Assembly: GCF_025370785.1 (NCBI RefSeq)
Contig: NZ_JAMXFA010000028.1
Coordinates: 1 to 54,204, forward strand
Origin: Laspinema olomoucense D3b
Lineage (GTDB): Bacteria; Cyanobacteriota; Cyanobacteriia; Cyanobacteriales; Laspinemataceae
Direction: 5' to 3'
Length of the DNA stretch: 54,204 bases
A program made the position numbers and the translations under genes. Under the pieces are notes generated by a model. The model was not told where the DNA came from. It worked only from the letters and a program-made list of their open reading frames with translations, and made no database searches. Shown piece after piece: positions 26,001 to 35,010 of this stretch (positions are counted from its first letter, which is position 1; each line of letters begins with the position of its first letter).

Positions 26001-29000
26001 TTAAAAAAATTAAAAACTAGAGAATTATCTACCTATATATTAGTGGGTATTGGGTTATGCCTAGTTCATTGTAAATCCCATCTTAGAAAATCTATAGAAC
26101 CTCTGCAAGAAGCCTATATTAGTGGAATAAAAACGGGGCATTTATATCTGGCAATTGCTATCGGTTATCATCAATGCCAGTATTTATATTTTAGTGGATT
26201 AGAACTGAATAAACTTCAACAAGAACTCGATATTTGCAGTCAGACTATGAGCGAGGGGGAAGCCAAAACTAGCTTAAATAATCATTTATTTTTCTGTCAG
26301 AACGTTCTGATGAGTTTGACGAATAAATTTAGTCCAATCAATAAAAAGATAGACAGTCAAAATATTTTCACTTTTTCTCAAACTCTTAATAAACTAGATG
26401 CTTTTGTTGTTCATTTAAATTGTTTGATTTTATATTATTTATTTGATGATTGCGCTAAATCGCACGAATATGCAAAACTCGCAAAGCAAGATTTAGATAA
26501 AATGCTGGGGATGATTTATGTTCCGGTGTTTTTGTTTTATGACTCTTTGGTTACTCTGAGTATATTTCCAAAAGAAGTGAACACGAATATTGATTATTTA
26601 ATAGAGTCGGTTAATGCTAATCAAATTAAATTACAAAAATGGGTAAAAACTGCCCCGGTTAATTTTCAACATAAATATGATTTAGTAGAAGCTGAAAAAG
26701 CCCGCGTGTTAAAGCGGGTTGTTGAAGCGATGGACTACTATGATCGCGCTATTGCTGGGGCCAAAAAAAACGAATATATCCAAGAAGCGGCTTTAGCTTA
26801 TGAACTCGCTGCTAAATTCTACTTATCTCAAGGGAAAGAATTAATTGCTAAAGCCTATATGCAAGAAGCCCTGTATTCCTATAAGTTATGGGGGGCTTTA
26901 GCAAAAGTCAAGGATTTACAAGCCAAATATCCGGAGTTATTGACGATTGCAAAACCCAGTAATCCGGATATCTCTAGCCCAATTTCCACCACGGGGAGTC
27001 ATTCCAGTTCGGCGTTGGATATGGCGACGATTATGAAAGCTTCAGAAGCCATTTCAGGAGAGATGGTTTTCCATAAACTGGGTTCTAAGTTAATGAATAT
27101 TCTCCGAGAAAATATTGGTGCACAAAAAGGGTACTTAATTTTAGAGCATCAAGGAGAATTAGTCATTGAAGCAGAAGGGGTGGAGGGGAATGAAGAGAAC
27201 ACAGCGATACAGTCTCACCCCATGCAAGGTTTTCAGAAACTGCCACAATCCATTGTCAGCTATGTGGCAAGAACGGGAGAAACCGTAGTCCTTAACGACG
27301 CCACCCAAGAGGGAAACTTTACCCAGGACCCTTATATCCAGACTCGTCAACCTAAGTCAATTTTGTGTGCAGCTTTGCTGCATCAAGGAAAACTTACCGC
27401 CATTGTTTATCTGGAAAATGGCATAACCGCTCACGCTTTTACCCCCGAGCGCCTGGAAGTGTTGCAGCTACTCTCGGGACAAGCGGCGATCGCGATCGCC
27501 AATGCCAAACTCTATGGTGAAGTCAAGGAACGGGAAAGTCGCCTGACTCAATTTATCGATGCCATGCCGATTGGGGTCACTGTCGTGGATACAAGCGGAC
27601 AAGTCACTTATGCCAATCCTATCTCTAAGAAACTTAGTGGATTTGATACAATTTTTGACCTTAATTATCAACAATTTTCTGAAATTTCTCAGGTTTATGT
27701 GGCCGGAACCAAGCAATTATATCCCACAGAAAAAATGCCAATTGTGCGTTCCTTAGCCGGGGAAACGGTTACTGTTGATGATATGGAACTGCATCACTCC
27801 AATAAAGTTATTTCCATCGAAGTATCTAGTACCCCCATTGTAGATGATCTGGGAAAAATTAATTATGCTGTAGCTACCTTTCAGGATATTACTAAGCGCA
27901 AACAAGCGGAAAACCTGTTAGCGGATTACAATCGGACCTTAGAGCAACAAGTCAGCGATCGCACCCAAGAACTCCAACGAGAAATTATTGAACGACAACG
28001 AGCAGAGGAAGCCGCTCAAGCAGCGAATCGCGCTAAAAGCATCTTTTTATCCAATATGAGCCATGAATTGCGAACGCCCCTGAATGTTATCTTAGGCTTT
28101 TCTCAACTCCTCAATCGGTCCTCAACGCTCTCCTTAGAACATCAAGAATATCTGGGAATTATCACCCGGAGCGGCGAACATTTACTCAGCTTAATTAACC
28201 AAGTTCTAGACCTCTCTAAAATAGAAGCGGGACGCGCCACCCTCCATGAAACTAACTTTAACCTTCATCGCTTGCTAGATGACTTGGAAGAGATGTTTCA
28301 GTTTCAGGCAGAAAGTAAGCGATTACAGCTGTTAGTCGAACGTACAGCGGAAGTGCCGCAATATGTGTGGACCGATGAAGTCAAATTACGACAAGTTTTA
28401 ATTAATCTGATTAATAATGCCCTTAAATTTACTCAAGAGGGCGGTGTTTCAGTCCGAGTGAGGATTGCTCCCTCAAGCCCATTCCGGGAGCAAAGTTCAT
28501 ATTTATCCTCTGGCTCAGAATCATTCTCAGAACCCTTAGTGATTGATTTTGAAATAGAAGACACGGGAGAGGGCATTGCCCCTGAAGAAGTTACCCTACT
28601 TTTTCAACCCTTTGTGCAAACTAGAACCGGACAAAATTCTCAACAAGGTACGGGATTAGGATTAACCATCGCCCATTCTTTTGTGCAGTTAATGGGGGGA
28701 CAAATGACCGTCAGTTCACAGGTGGGTTGCGGAACCATTTTAAAATTTAATATCCCAGTTTATCCCGGGAAATCTACCGAATGCTCTCCTGAAACTTCAA
28801 GCCAAGAAGCTATTTCTCTTGAACCCAATCAGCCGATTTATCGACTCTTAATTGTAGATGACCGATGGGATAATCGGCAACTTCTGCGGCAACTCCTTTC
28901 CCCCTTGGGCTTTGAAATATACGAGGCAGAAAATGGCAAAAAAGCCCTAGAAATCTGGGAACGATACTCGCCTCATTTAATTTTTATGGATATGCGGATG

Positions 29001-29471
29001 CCGGTGATGGATGGTTATGAAACCACCCAACGGATCAAAGCCACCACCCAGGGTCAAGGAACCGCCATCATTGCCATCACCGCCAGTACCTTTGAGGAAG
29101 AAAAAGCAATGGTCCTTTCGACAGGCTGTGATGATTTTATTCGTAAACCCTTTCGCCAAAACCAAGTTTTTGATATGCTACAGAAACATATTGGAGTCAA
29201 ATTTGTGTTTGAAACCCTCCATCCAGACCCCGGAACCCCGAAACTGGATCTGAATGCGCTGACCCCGGAAGCATTGTCCCAGTTGCCTTTCGGGTTAACC
29301 CGCCAACTGCAAACCGCGATTATCAATCTGGATGGGGACCAGATGCAAACCCTCACGGAACAAATCACTCAACAGAATCCGCCCCTAGGCAATGCGCTTG
29401 CCTTTCATCTGAAACAGTTTCAGTATGAGCTAGTATTAGATATATTATCAAATACTAACGATGAATTATGA
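23082..29471 (+). CDS. Giant Ser/Thr kinase - ATPase - GAF - PAS - histidine kinase - receiver protein
   Basis: A 2129-aa signalling protein. In order: a eukaryotic-like Ser/Thr kinase (IIHKDINPSNIVY catalytic loop near 125-137, KIIDFGIS near 145); an AAA-type ATPase with Walker A GYSGIGKTALVQE (about 325) and LVIFLDDLQWSD; a long helical repeat region (about 700-1290); a GAF domain (ARTGETVVLNDATQEG); a PAS domain (about 1490-1600); the HisKA H-box MSHELRTPLN (about 1663); the HATPase (NNALKFTQEGG, GTGLGLTIAHSFV); and a receiver domain with MDMRMPVMDGYE (phospho-Asp near 1970). AGGAGA precedes the start. Its stop overlaps the next start (ATGA), so it is co-translated with the second kinase. 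The stimulus is unknown. Confidence 0.95.
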   Translation: MLTFPGFEVIAQIYESANSLVYRALRKVDNRPVILKVLKENYPTPQELARYRTEYQITKSLNLPGCIQAESLEPYKNTLVMSVEDFGGESLKIWMQEKPFSLEEFLEIAIATAESLGQIHSANIIHKDINPSNIVYNPTTGELKIIDFGISTDLKGEHTPLKNPNILEGTLSYMSPEQTGRMNRSLDYRTDFYSLGMTFYELLTGRLPFNTTDALELVHCHIAKQPISPYQVDSNIPKPLSDIVMKLIAKTAEDRYQSAWGIQADLVCCLMQLEANGAIEEIVPGERDICERLQISQKLYGREVEIETLLGAFERVSRQSELMLISGYSGIGKTALVQELYKPLTLKRGYFISGKFDQYQRNIPYSALVNAFQELVKQLLCESEAQLQDWRLRLLEALGNNVQVIVEVIPEIELILGPQPAVIELQWTEAQNRFNLVFQNFIKVFANSDHPLVIFLDDLQWSDSASLTLLQHLMSYRSPGLFVIGAYRDAEVSRTHPLMLTVEKIAKSNTRITQIYLSPLNVESVTQLMAETLHFRTNQVQSLSELICLKTGSNPFFIKEFIGSLYANQFLRFDNKSLSWEWSLEQIQAQKFTNNVVELMAIKIKKLPEETQQILKIAACLGNHFELEMLSLILEKSISETADELYSAIRENLVVPLGNLGDIELAIAGTLSLNHSLEYQFVHDRIQQAAYSLIVKQEKPYLHQFIGRILLENTPKSQQKEKIFNIVNNLNLAQSLLSNQSQKYELASLNLMAAQKAKTAFAYKAAAEYLNAGIKLLGSDSWEVQYELTLTLYQEAATISYLCLNFQQMNYLINILLEKGKNILTNVIAYELKIQGCMAQHDFIQAVQVGLKGLKLLGVDFPDSPPPSYLKKKIEEIKRRVGNKTAKYFLNLPEMTDPHDLAIMKILSTVASSASLVSWNLWGLVVCEQMKRAINYSQTPWTTIAYTGYGCLSNKMFDDFETAYKFGMISLDLLKKLKTRELSTYILVGIGLCLVHCKSHLRKSIEPLQEAYISGIKTGHLYLAIAIGYHQCQYLYFSGLELNKLQQELDICSQTMSEGEAKTSLNNHLFFCQNVLMSLTNKFSPINKKIDSQNIFTFSQTLNKLDAFVVHLNCLILYYLFDDCAKSHEYAKLAKQDLDKMLGMIYVPVFLFYDSLVTLSIFPKEVNTNIDYLIESVNANQIKLQKWVKTAPVNFQHKYDLVEAEKARVLKRVVEAMDYYDRAIAGAKKNEYIQEAALAYELAAKFYLSQGKELIAKAYMQEALYSYKLWGALAKVKDLQAKYPELLTIAKPSNPDISSPISTTGSHSSSALDMATIMKASEAISGEMVFHKLGSKLMNILRENIGAQKGYLILEHQGELVIEAEGVEGNEENTAIQSHPMQGFQKLPQSIVSYVARTGETVVLNDATQEGNFTQDPYIQTRQPKSILCAALLHQGKLTAIVYLENGITAHAFTPERLEVLQLLSGQAAIAIANAKLYGEVKERESRLTQFIDAMPIGVTVVDTSGQVTYANPISKKLSGFDTIFDLNYQQFSEISQVYVAGTKQLYPTEKMPIVRSLAGETVTVDDMELHHSNKVISIEVSSTPIVDDLGKINYAVATFQDITKRKQAENLLADYNRTLEQQVSDRTQELQREIIERQRAEEAAQAANRAKSIFLSNMSHELRTPLNVILGFSQLLNRSSTLSLEHQEYLGIITRSGEHLLSLINQVLDLSKIEAGRATLHETNFNLHRLLDDLEEMFQFQAESKRLQLLVERTAEVPQYVWTDEVKLRQVLINLINNALKFTQEGGVSVRVRIAPSSPFREQSSYLSSGSESFSEPLVIDFEIEDTGEGIAPEEVTLLFQPFVQTRTGQNSQQGTGLGLTIAHSFVQLMGGQMTVSSQVGCGTILKFNIPVYPGKSTECSPETSSQEAISLEPNQPIYRLLIVDDRWDNRQLLRQLLSPLGFEIYEAENGKKALEIWERYSPHLIFMDMRMPVMDGYETTQRIKATTQGQGTAIIAITASTFEEEKAMVLSTGCDDFIRKPFRQNQVFDMLQKHIGVKFVFETLHPDPGTPKLDLNALTPEALSQLPFGLTRQLQTAIINLDGDQMQTLTEQITQQNPPLGNALAFHLKQFQYELVLDILSNTNDEL

Positions 29472-30919
29472 ATCTTGATTTAAGCTTGGATCCTAAACCC
29501 ACCATTTTAATCATTGATGATAGTCCTGATAATCTGAATCTGTTAAGTGGTATTTTAGGCCAAGCCGGTTATAACCTTAATTTAGCCCCCAGTGGCAAAT
29601 TAGCCTTAAAATTTATCGAATCCAATCTACCCGACTTGATTTTGCTCGATATTATGATGCCCCAGATGGATGGATATCAAGTCTGTAAACAACTCAAAGC
29701 CTCTGAACAGACTCAAGATATTCCCATTATATTTATTAGCGCCTTGCAGGAAATTTTCGATAAAATTAAAGCTTTTTCTCTGGGTGGAGTAGACTATATT
29801 ACTAAACCTTTTAATGAGCAGGAAGTTTTAGTCAGAATCGAGACTCAGTTGCGAATGAGGCAACTGACGCAAGAACTGAATGCCCGGAATAAACAATTGG
29901 GTCAAGAACTGACGGAACGGCGGAAAGTGGAAGAAGCCTTGCGCCAACAAAACGAGCTTTTACAAACTATTTTTGACCGGATTCCGGTGATGGTGGTGCT
30001 TTACGATGAACATCACCTGGTGCAATTTGTCAATCGGAAATTTGAGTCTGTTTTGGGATGGTCTCAAGAAGAATTAAAAGGCGTTAATTTATTAGCAGAA
30101 TGCTATCCGGATACACAAGATTGGAAACAACTCAGAGAACATTGGCAATTGGCGACGGGAAAATGGCAGGATTTTAAATTAACCACTCGCGGGGGAAGTC
30201 AAATTGATAACGCTTGGATGTTTATGACCCTGAGTGATGGAAAACGCTTAGGAATTGGACAGGATATTCGCGATCGCCTGCAAGCAGAAGAAGCCTCTCG
30301 CTTAGAAGAACGCAATCGCATGGCGCGGGAAATTCATGATACCTTAGCCCAATCTTTTACCGGCATTATCATCCATTTAGGCGCAGCAGAACGCGCCGTC
30401 ACCCTCGCACCCCAGCAAGTTCCCGAACATCTCAGAACCGTGTGCGAACTCGCTCGTTCTGGACTCACAGAAGCAAGGCGATCAGTCCAAGCCTTACGTC
30501 CCCAACTATTAGAACAGGGGGATTTATATAGTGCCCTCTATAAACTGACCCGCCAAATGTCTGGAAATCCCGACATTAAAACCACCTTAGAAACCGTGGG
30601 TTCCCCCTATTCCCTTCCCTCAGAAGTCGAAAATCATTTCCTCCGAATCGCCCAAGAAGCCTTAACCAATGCCTTCAAATATGCTCAGGCGACTTTAATT
30701 GAAATTAAGCTCCTTTATCATCCCGGAGAGTTTTGTTTACGAGTGAAAGATAATGGTCAGGGATTTGTCTTACAACATTTGGCTTTAAAGAGTGGTTTTG
30801 GATTGATGGGAATGCGAGAAAGAGCCGATCGCCTCGGGGCAAAATTAGCCATCGACAGTCAGCTCGGACAAGGAACGGAAATCATCGTTTCCCTGCCCGT
30901 AGAATCCCCTCACCCTTAA
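29468..30919 (+). CDS. Receiver-PAS-histidine kinase (NarX/DesK-type)
   Basis: A 483-aa hybrid kinase. An N-terminal receiver (ILIIDDSPDNLNLL, phospho-Asp in LLDIMMPQMDGYQ, YITKPFNEQE) is followed by a coiled coil, a PAS domain (about 155-270), the HisKA_3 dimerisation helix NRMAREIHDTLAQSF with the phospho-His and a HATPase (IAQEALTNAFKYAQATLIEI, VKDNGQGF, GFGLMGMRERAD). This kinase class pairs with NarL-type regulators, and one is encoded 188 bp downstream. It overlaps the giant kinase by 4 nt. A phosphorelay from the upstream receiver or kinase to this one and on to the regulator is plausible. Confidence 0.95.
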   Translation: MNLDLSLDPKPTILIIDDSPDNLNLLSGILGQAGYNLNLAPSGKLALKFIESNLPDLILLDIMMPQMDGYQVCKQLKASEQTQDIPIIFISALQEIFDKIKAFSLGGVDYITKPFNEQEVLVRIETQLRMRQLTQELNARNKQLGQELTERRKVEEALRQQNELLQTIFDRIPVMVVLYDEHHLVQFVNRKFESVLGWSQEELKGVNLLAECYPDTQDWKQLREHWQLATGKWQDFKLTTRGGSQIDNAWMFMTLSDGKRLGIGQDIRDRLQAEEASRLEERNRMAREIHDTLAQSFTGIIIHLGAAERAVTLAPQQVPEHLRTVCELARSGLTEARRSVQALRPQLLEQGDLYSALYKLTRQMSGNPDIKTTLETVGSPYSLPSEVENHFLRIAQEALTNAFKYAQATLIEIKLLYHPGEFCLRVKDNGQGFVLQHLALKSGFGLMGMRERADRLGAKLAIDSQLGQGTEIIVSLPVESPHP

Positions 30920-30983
30920 CGGCCATTTTAGGATTACACTATCTAGGGGCCTCCCTTCAGTCTTCAAAACGTAGGAAGACAAA

Positions 30984-31047
30984 AAACCGGGTTGCACCAC
31001 CCAAATGGGTTGTCAAGTCAGCATGAATCTCTTAATCAACCCGGTTT
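30984..31047. repeat. Inverted repeat AAACCGGGTTG/CAACCCGGTTT
   Basis: 11-bp arms around 42 nt between the kinase and regulator genes. AAACCGGGTTT-like motifs also occur near 40165 and 40886; they are frequent in cyanobacterial intergenic DNA. It could attenuate read-through. Confidence 0.5.
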
Positions 31048-31107
31048 GTTTCCCTCCGACTCTAGTGATGCTCTAGGGATAAGGTGTAACAATTCAGGGG
31101 TTAAATC

Positions 31108-31740
31108 ATGATCAATCAATCCGATATCATTCACATTGTAATAGCTGACGATCATCCAATTGTCCGTCAGGGTTTAGTGGCATTACTCGAACAAGAACCC
31201 GATTTTAAAGTCGTGGCGCAAGCTGGCAACGGGGAAGAAGCGATCGCCTGCTTTCGCCTCCACCAACCCGATGTCATCCTGATGGATCTGCGAATGCCGC
31301 AAATGGATGGCGTCACAGCCATCACCCAGATTTGTGGAGAATGTCCCGAGGCGCGAATTATCGTGCTTACCACTTATGATGGGGATGAAGACATCTACCG
31401 AGGATTACAAGCCGGTGCCAAAGGCTATTTACTCAAAGATACAGAACCCGATGAACTGATCACCGCCATTCGCCGAGTCACCCTCGGCAAAAAGTATATT
31501 CCCTCGGCAGTCGGAGAAAAACTATCCGATCGCCTAGAATCTTCTCAACTCAGCGATCGCGAACTACAAGTCATCCGTCTGATAATTGCCGGAGAAACCA
31601 ACCAGCAAATCAGTCACCAATTAAAAATTAGCGAAAGCACCGTCAAATTCCATGTTAACAATATCTTAGGAAAACTTGGCGTTCGCGATCGCACCCAAGC
31701 AGCGATCGTTGCTGTCAAACGAGGTATCGTCCCCATCTAA
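31108..31740 (+). CDS. NarL/LuxR-family response regulator
   Basis: A 210-aa regulator. The receiver has IADDHPIVRQG, phospho-Asp in ILMDLRMPQMDG and the Lys of GYLLKDTEP. The C-terminal LuxR helix-turn-helix is LSDRELQVIRLIIAGETNQQ followed by ISESTVKFHVNNIL and KLGVRDRTQAA. It is the likely output of the HisKA_3 kinase just upstream and would bind DNA when phosphorylated. Target promoters cannot be read from the sequence. A 30984-31047 inverted repeat separates it from the kinase gene, so its level may differ from the kinases. Confidence 0.95.
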   Translation: MINQSDIIHIVIADDHPIVRQGLVALLEQEPDFKVVAQAGNGEEAIACFRLHQPDVILMDLRMPQMDGVTAITQICGECPEARIIVLTTYDGDEDIYRGLQAGAKGYLLKDTEPDELITAIRRVTLGKKYIPSAVGEKLSDRLESSQLSDRELQVIRLIIAGETNQQISHQLKISESTVKFHVNNILGKLGVRDRTQAAIVAVKRGIVPI

Positions 31741-32124
31741 TTCTTAAACCACAGATGACACAAATGATACAGAAAAAAATCTGTGAAAATCGGTGAAATC
31801 TGTGGTTAATTTACTGCTGTTCCCCGCCTACTTTATTGTCGAAATACACAGACCGGGTTTAGGGAACTCCAAAAAATAAAAGCCCAAAACGTTCTTTGTC
31901 ACTCATAGGGTCCTAAAGCGTGAACTATCAGTGCCTTACTTATGCCTAATTTGTGTGTGACTTTTGAATTCCGGATTCCGTATCCAAGCCTGGAATTCCC
32001 CCACAAATCTGGGTTTCTCCAGAACGAATCGCACTCTATGTGAAATAGGATACGATGTCTAGTTTGCTAACAATCACTCGCTGACGAAAGGGATTGAAGG
32101 AAATCGAATCACAGCCCAAAGGGT
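31741..32124. other. Intergenic region with dispersed hairpin repeat
   Basis: Contains the second AACCACAGAT...ATCTGTGGTT element (31747-31807, 10-bp arms). The rest holds no supported gene and separates two convergent transcription units. Confidence 0.6.
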
Positions 32125-33492
32125 TTAATTGTGCCATCCGAACCAGGGAGTAACTTCAATCGCACCTGTAGGAAGCAACACGAGATGGAAATGAGCGAAA
32201 TCTGCTTTACTTTGCTCAGTGCGTAAATTTGTTAAAGGGGTGTAGGTGAGCAAATCGGCAGCCGATTGATCTAGCGGTTGATAGCTGGAAATCACGCCAT
32301 CTTGATGTACCGTAACACGATAGGCTAAAATTTCTGTAAATTCCACCGATTGCCAAGCCCGATCAATCTGCTCGTAGAGAATTTGATTTAACTGTGCTAA
32401 TCCCTTGCGATCGGTAATCTCTGTGGGAATTTTTGGAGGGACCGATGCCAGTGTAGACTCAGATTCGGGATCAGAATGGGTTGACATCCGCCACAATTTA
32501 ATCGTTTCGTCACTACTGGCACTGGCAAACTGCTGTCCATCGGGACTAAATGCTACCGATCGCACAGATTTAGTATGAGCTTGCATAGTATCGAGAAGTT
32601 TACCCTCAGACGCATTCCACAGTTTCACCGTGCGATCGTGACTGCCACTGACTAAGGTCCTACCATCGGGACTCATGGTCACCGAGTGTACGGTATGAGA
32701 ATGTCCTGTAAGAGTATGTAGGATGCTGCGCTCCCTGGCGTTCCAAAGTTTAATGGTGCGATCGTCGCTGCCACTGGCGAAAATATTCCCATCCGGACTT
32801 ACGGAGATTGTTCGCACCACATCAGAATGTGCTTGGATGGTGAGGATTTTTTGACTGTCCTGAAGTTGCCAAATCCCAATAGTGCCATCTTCACAACCAC
32901 TCAGGAGATACTTACCATCGGGAGTGAACGAGAGCGCTCTTACCCAGTCAGCATCCTGTAGAGTGGCAAGGGGATCGCCTTGCAAATTCCAAATTTTAAT
33001 GGTTTTATCGGTACTGCCGCTGGCGATCGTTTTGCCATCCGGTGCGATCGCCACTGCCTTGACGTCATCAGTATGACCCTTAAACGTCTGAACCAGCTTG
33101 CCGGTTTGTAAATTCCACAGCTTCACTCGCTTATCCCAACTGCCACTGACAAGATGCTTACCATTGGGTGAAATACTTAAGGATTCCACTGCATTAGAAT
33201 GTGCCGAAATGCTCTGCTGTAATTTGCCAGTTTCTAAATTCCAAATTTTAATTCTGCCGTCATAACTGCCACTCGCTAATATTTTGCCATCGGGTGCGAT
33301 TGCCACTGCATGAATCCAGACGGAATGTCCTACCAATGTGCGGTTCGGATTAGTTAAAGCAGAATGCTCAGAAGCAGAAATCATCGGGTGCAATGTCCGG
33401 GGAAATTTTAAATGACTCATTCCCACCATAGCCGTTAAACTCGTTAATCCCAATACGGCTGCATATTTCCAGGAGTTTTTTTGTAAAATCAT
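32125..33492 (-). CDS. Seven-bladed WD40 repeat protein with N-terminal membrane anchor
   Basis: A 455-aa protein. Residues about 8-28 (KYAAVLGLTSLTAMVGM) are a signal peptide or membrane anchor. Seven WD40 repeats follow (about 53-345), each with the pattern SPDGK...LASGS.D.TIKLWN, enough for one closed propeller. The C-terminal 110 residues are a separate alpha/beta domain (ILYEQIDRAWQSVEFTEILA, VLLPTGAIEVTPWFG) found after WD40 repeats in other cyanobacterial proteins. The protein probably acts as a periplasmic or thylakoid-lumen scaffold. It is transcribed with the membrane protein upstream on the same strand, 60 bp apart. Confidence 0.85.
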   Translation of the reverse strand: MILQKNSWKYAAVLGLTSLTAMVGMSHLKFPRTLHPMISASEHSALTNPNRTLVGHSVWIHAVAIAPDGKILASGSYDGRIKIWNLETGKLQQSISAHSNAVESLSISPNGKHLVSGSWDKRVKLWNLQTGKLVQTFKGHTDDVKAVAIAPDGKTIASGSTDKTIKIWNLQGDPLATLQDADWVRALSFTPDGKYLLSGCEDGTIGIWQLQDSQKILTIQAHSDVVRTISVSPDGNIFASGSDDRTIKLWNARERSILHTLTGHSHTVHSVTMSPDGRTLVSGSHDRTVKLWNASEGKLLDTMQAHTKSVRSVAFSPDGQQFASASSDETIKLWRMSTHSDPESESTLASVPPKIPTEITDRKGLAQLNQILYEQIDRAWQSVEFTEILAYRVTVHQDGVISSYQPLDQSAADLLTYTPLTNLRTEQSKADFAHFHLVLLPTGAIEVTPWFGWHN

Positions 33493-33552
33493 CCGTGCTT
33501 GCCTTTATATATAACTGGCCAACTTAGGAGTGACAGATTTATTCTTTTTCTG

Positions 33553-34062
33553 TTATTCTACCTGCCATTCTTTCCAGCGACGAACTAAAAATAAAATAGT
33601 GATGCCCGTAATCATAATTACACCAACCGGCGTTATATACGTCCAATGACCCGACATCTTATCCCAAATATGCCAAGTTAGTAGAAACATTGCCAGGTAA
33701 GTCAGTTGATGCAACCGCTTCCAATTCTTTTTCAGCTTTTTAACGCTCCAATCATTAGAAGTGATGGTTAATAATGTGAAAATTCCAAACGTAATAACTC
33801 CTTGAATATAAATCCATAAGGTTTTTAAATCAAAAAAATCAACATCTCTTTTTTTGACCAAAATATATCCGTGTCCTAAAGCAAAAATAAAAGCCAAAAT
33901 GCCAATAGTGCGCCGATGCTTGAGCAAGAACTTGGGAATCCTATTTTTTTTTGTTTTGGGAAATACTACCCTCAGAATTGTAGGCAATAAACTGAGAACG
34001 TAGCAGATTAGGGATACAAACCCTAAAGTATTAGAAAGGGGTGGCAAATCAATTGTTATCAT
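33553..34062 (-). CDS. Ferric-reductase-like transmembrane protein
   Basis: A 169-aa integral membrane protein with about five helices. Pairs of histidines in helices (KHRRTIG, LGHGYIL, RLHQLTYL, LTWHIWDKM) match the bis-heme-ligating pattern of the ferric reductase-like/MsrQ superfamily. Expected role: moving electrons across the membrane through b-type heme. No NAD(P)H-binding domain is fused, so it needs a partner or acts like MsrQ; no MsrP is nearby. It lies upstream of the WD40 gene on the same strand. Confidence 0.8.
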   Translation of the reverse strand: MITIDLPPLSNTLGFVSLICYVLSLLPTILRVVFPKTKKNRIPKFLLKHRRTIGILAFIFALGHGYILVKKRDVDFFDLKTLWIYIQGVITFGIFTLLTITSNDWSVKKLKKNWKRLHQLTYLAMFLLTWHIWDKMSGHWTYITPVGVIMITGITILFLVRRWKEWQVE

Positions 34063-34267
34063 GGTATGGCATCCTAATTTTAGAAGAATTTTTGCTCTAT
34101 ATAGTGGGTTACAAATTTTTGTAGATTAGAGGGGTATCTCTTTGAGCTACTGGATAAGTGGAGCGATGATTTGGGTTTTTTGTAGTTAGAGTAAGAGTTT
34201 ATTTGAATTGAGTGGGTCTCAATTTAGCAGGGATAACCAACAAAGCGAATTTTATCTTTAATATTTT

Positions 34268-34289
34268 AGGCTACTGCATCCAGTAGCCT
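34268..34289. terminator. Hairpin AGGCTACTG-CATC-CAGTAGCCT
   Basis: A perfect 9-bp stem with a 4-nt loop followed by TATGTTTT. Its fold is terminator-like, but no gene reads into it directly, so it may be a stray repeat. Confidence 0.5.
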
Positions 34290-34529
34290 TATGTTTTGCT
34301 GCGGATTAAAAAGAGCTAAATTAAAAAATAAAAGCATATTAATACCACTTTTAAAATAATTTTAAGCTCATTTAAATTTGCTCTCTATAGATTAGAAACT
34401 GATTAATTAAAATCGGGCATTTTAAAGCGCAAATAGATTTTTTTGCAAGCTGACTCAATCATAAACACAAAAATCTAAATCATATCTAGTCTGAAGTACA
34501 GTTTTACATTAGACTCGGGTTCAGGAAAT

Positions 34530-34550
34530 AACCTGTACTTTTGGCTAGGT
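34530..34550 (+). repeat. Dispersed repeat, copy 3
   Basis: Same CCTGTACTTTTGGCTAGG core and orientation as 15512-15534. Flanking bases differ between copies, so the shared unit is about 20 bp. Confidence 0.85.
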
Positions 34551-34761
34551 GCAACCCTATATCAATGATTTCAAGGAAAATAGCTGTCCGGACTATGATC
34601 CGGACCTGACCCACGAAGGTAAATCGTTCCGAGACTTTCTACCGTGGGGTGAATTTGCAAACGGGGAGCCGTTTTCGGGTCACCCCTAAATCAATACTGG
34701 GACAGAGGCATGAAAAATAGCCGGGGCATAAAGTAGAGGTAATAATGAGGAGTATCAAACA

Positions 34762-35010
34762 ATGACGCGAGAAGTTACGGACGCTGATGGGATTACATGG
34801 ACCTGTATTCAGGCTTATGCGGGTCTTTCGGATGAGCCTGAAAACCGCGAAGCCGCTCAAGTCAAGGGGGCCAGTAATGCTTATTGGGTGGTTTGCACTC
34901 CCGATGGTGGGGCAAAATCGGTACGAATTCAGCTAGAGGGCGAGTGGGAAAAATCCTACTCCGATGAAGAGTTGCTGGAGGCGCTCCAAGCCGAGCAACA
35001 GTCTGCTTGA
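34762..35010 (+). CDS. Small conserved-looking hypothetical protein
   Basis: An 82-aa soluble acidic protein. It begins MTREVTDADGITWTCIQAYA and contains a strand-rich core (YWVVCTPDGGAKSVRIQLEG) and a C-terminal helix (DEELLEALQAEQQ). GAGGAG precedes the ATG by about 11 nt. The composition suggests a compact alpha/beta fold. I do not recognise a function. It stands alone, with repeats downstream. Confidence 0.75.
   Translation: MTREVTDADGITWTCIQAYAGLSDEPENREAAQVKGASNAYWVVCTPDGGAKSVRIQLEGEWEKSYSDEELLEALQAEQQSA

Larger units (their letters stand above)
34063..34761. other. Intergenic region of about 700 bp
   Basis: AT-rich with a hairpin at 34268-34289 and the third copy of the dispersed repeat at 34530-34550. 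No gene is supported. The GAGGAG box near 34747 belongs to the next gene. Confidence 0.6.
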
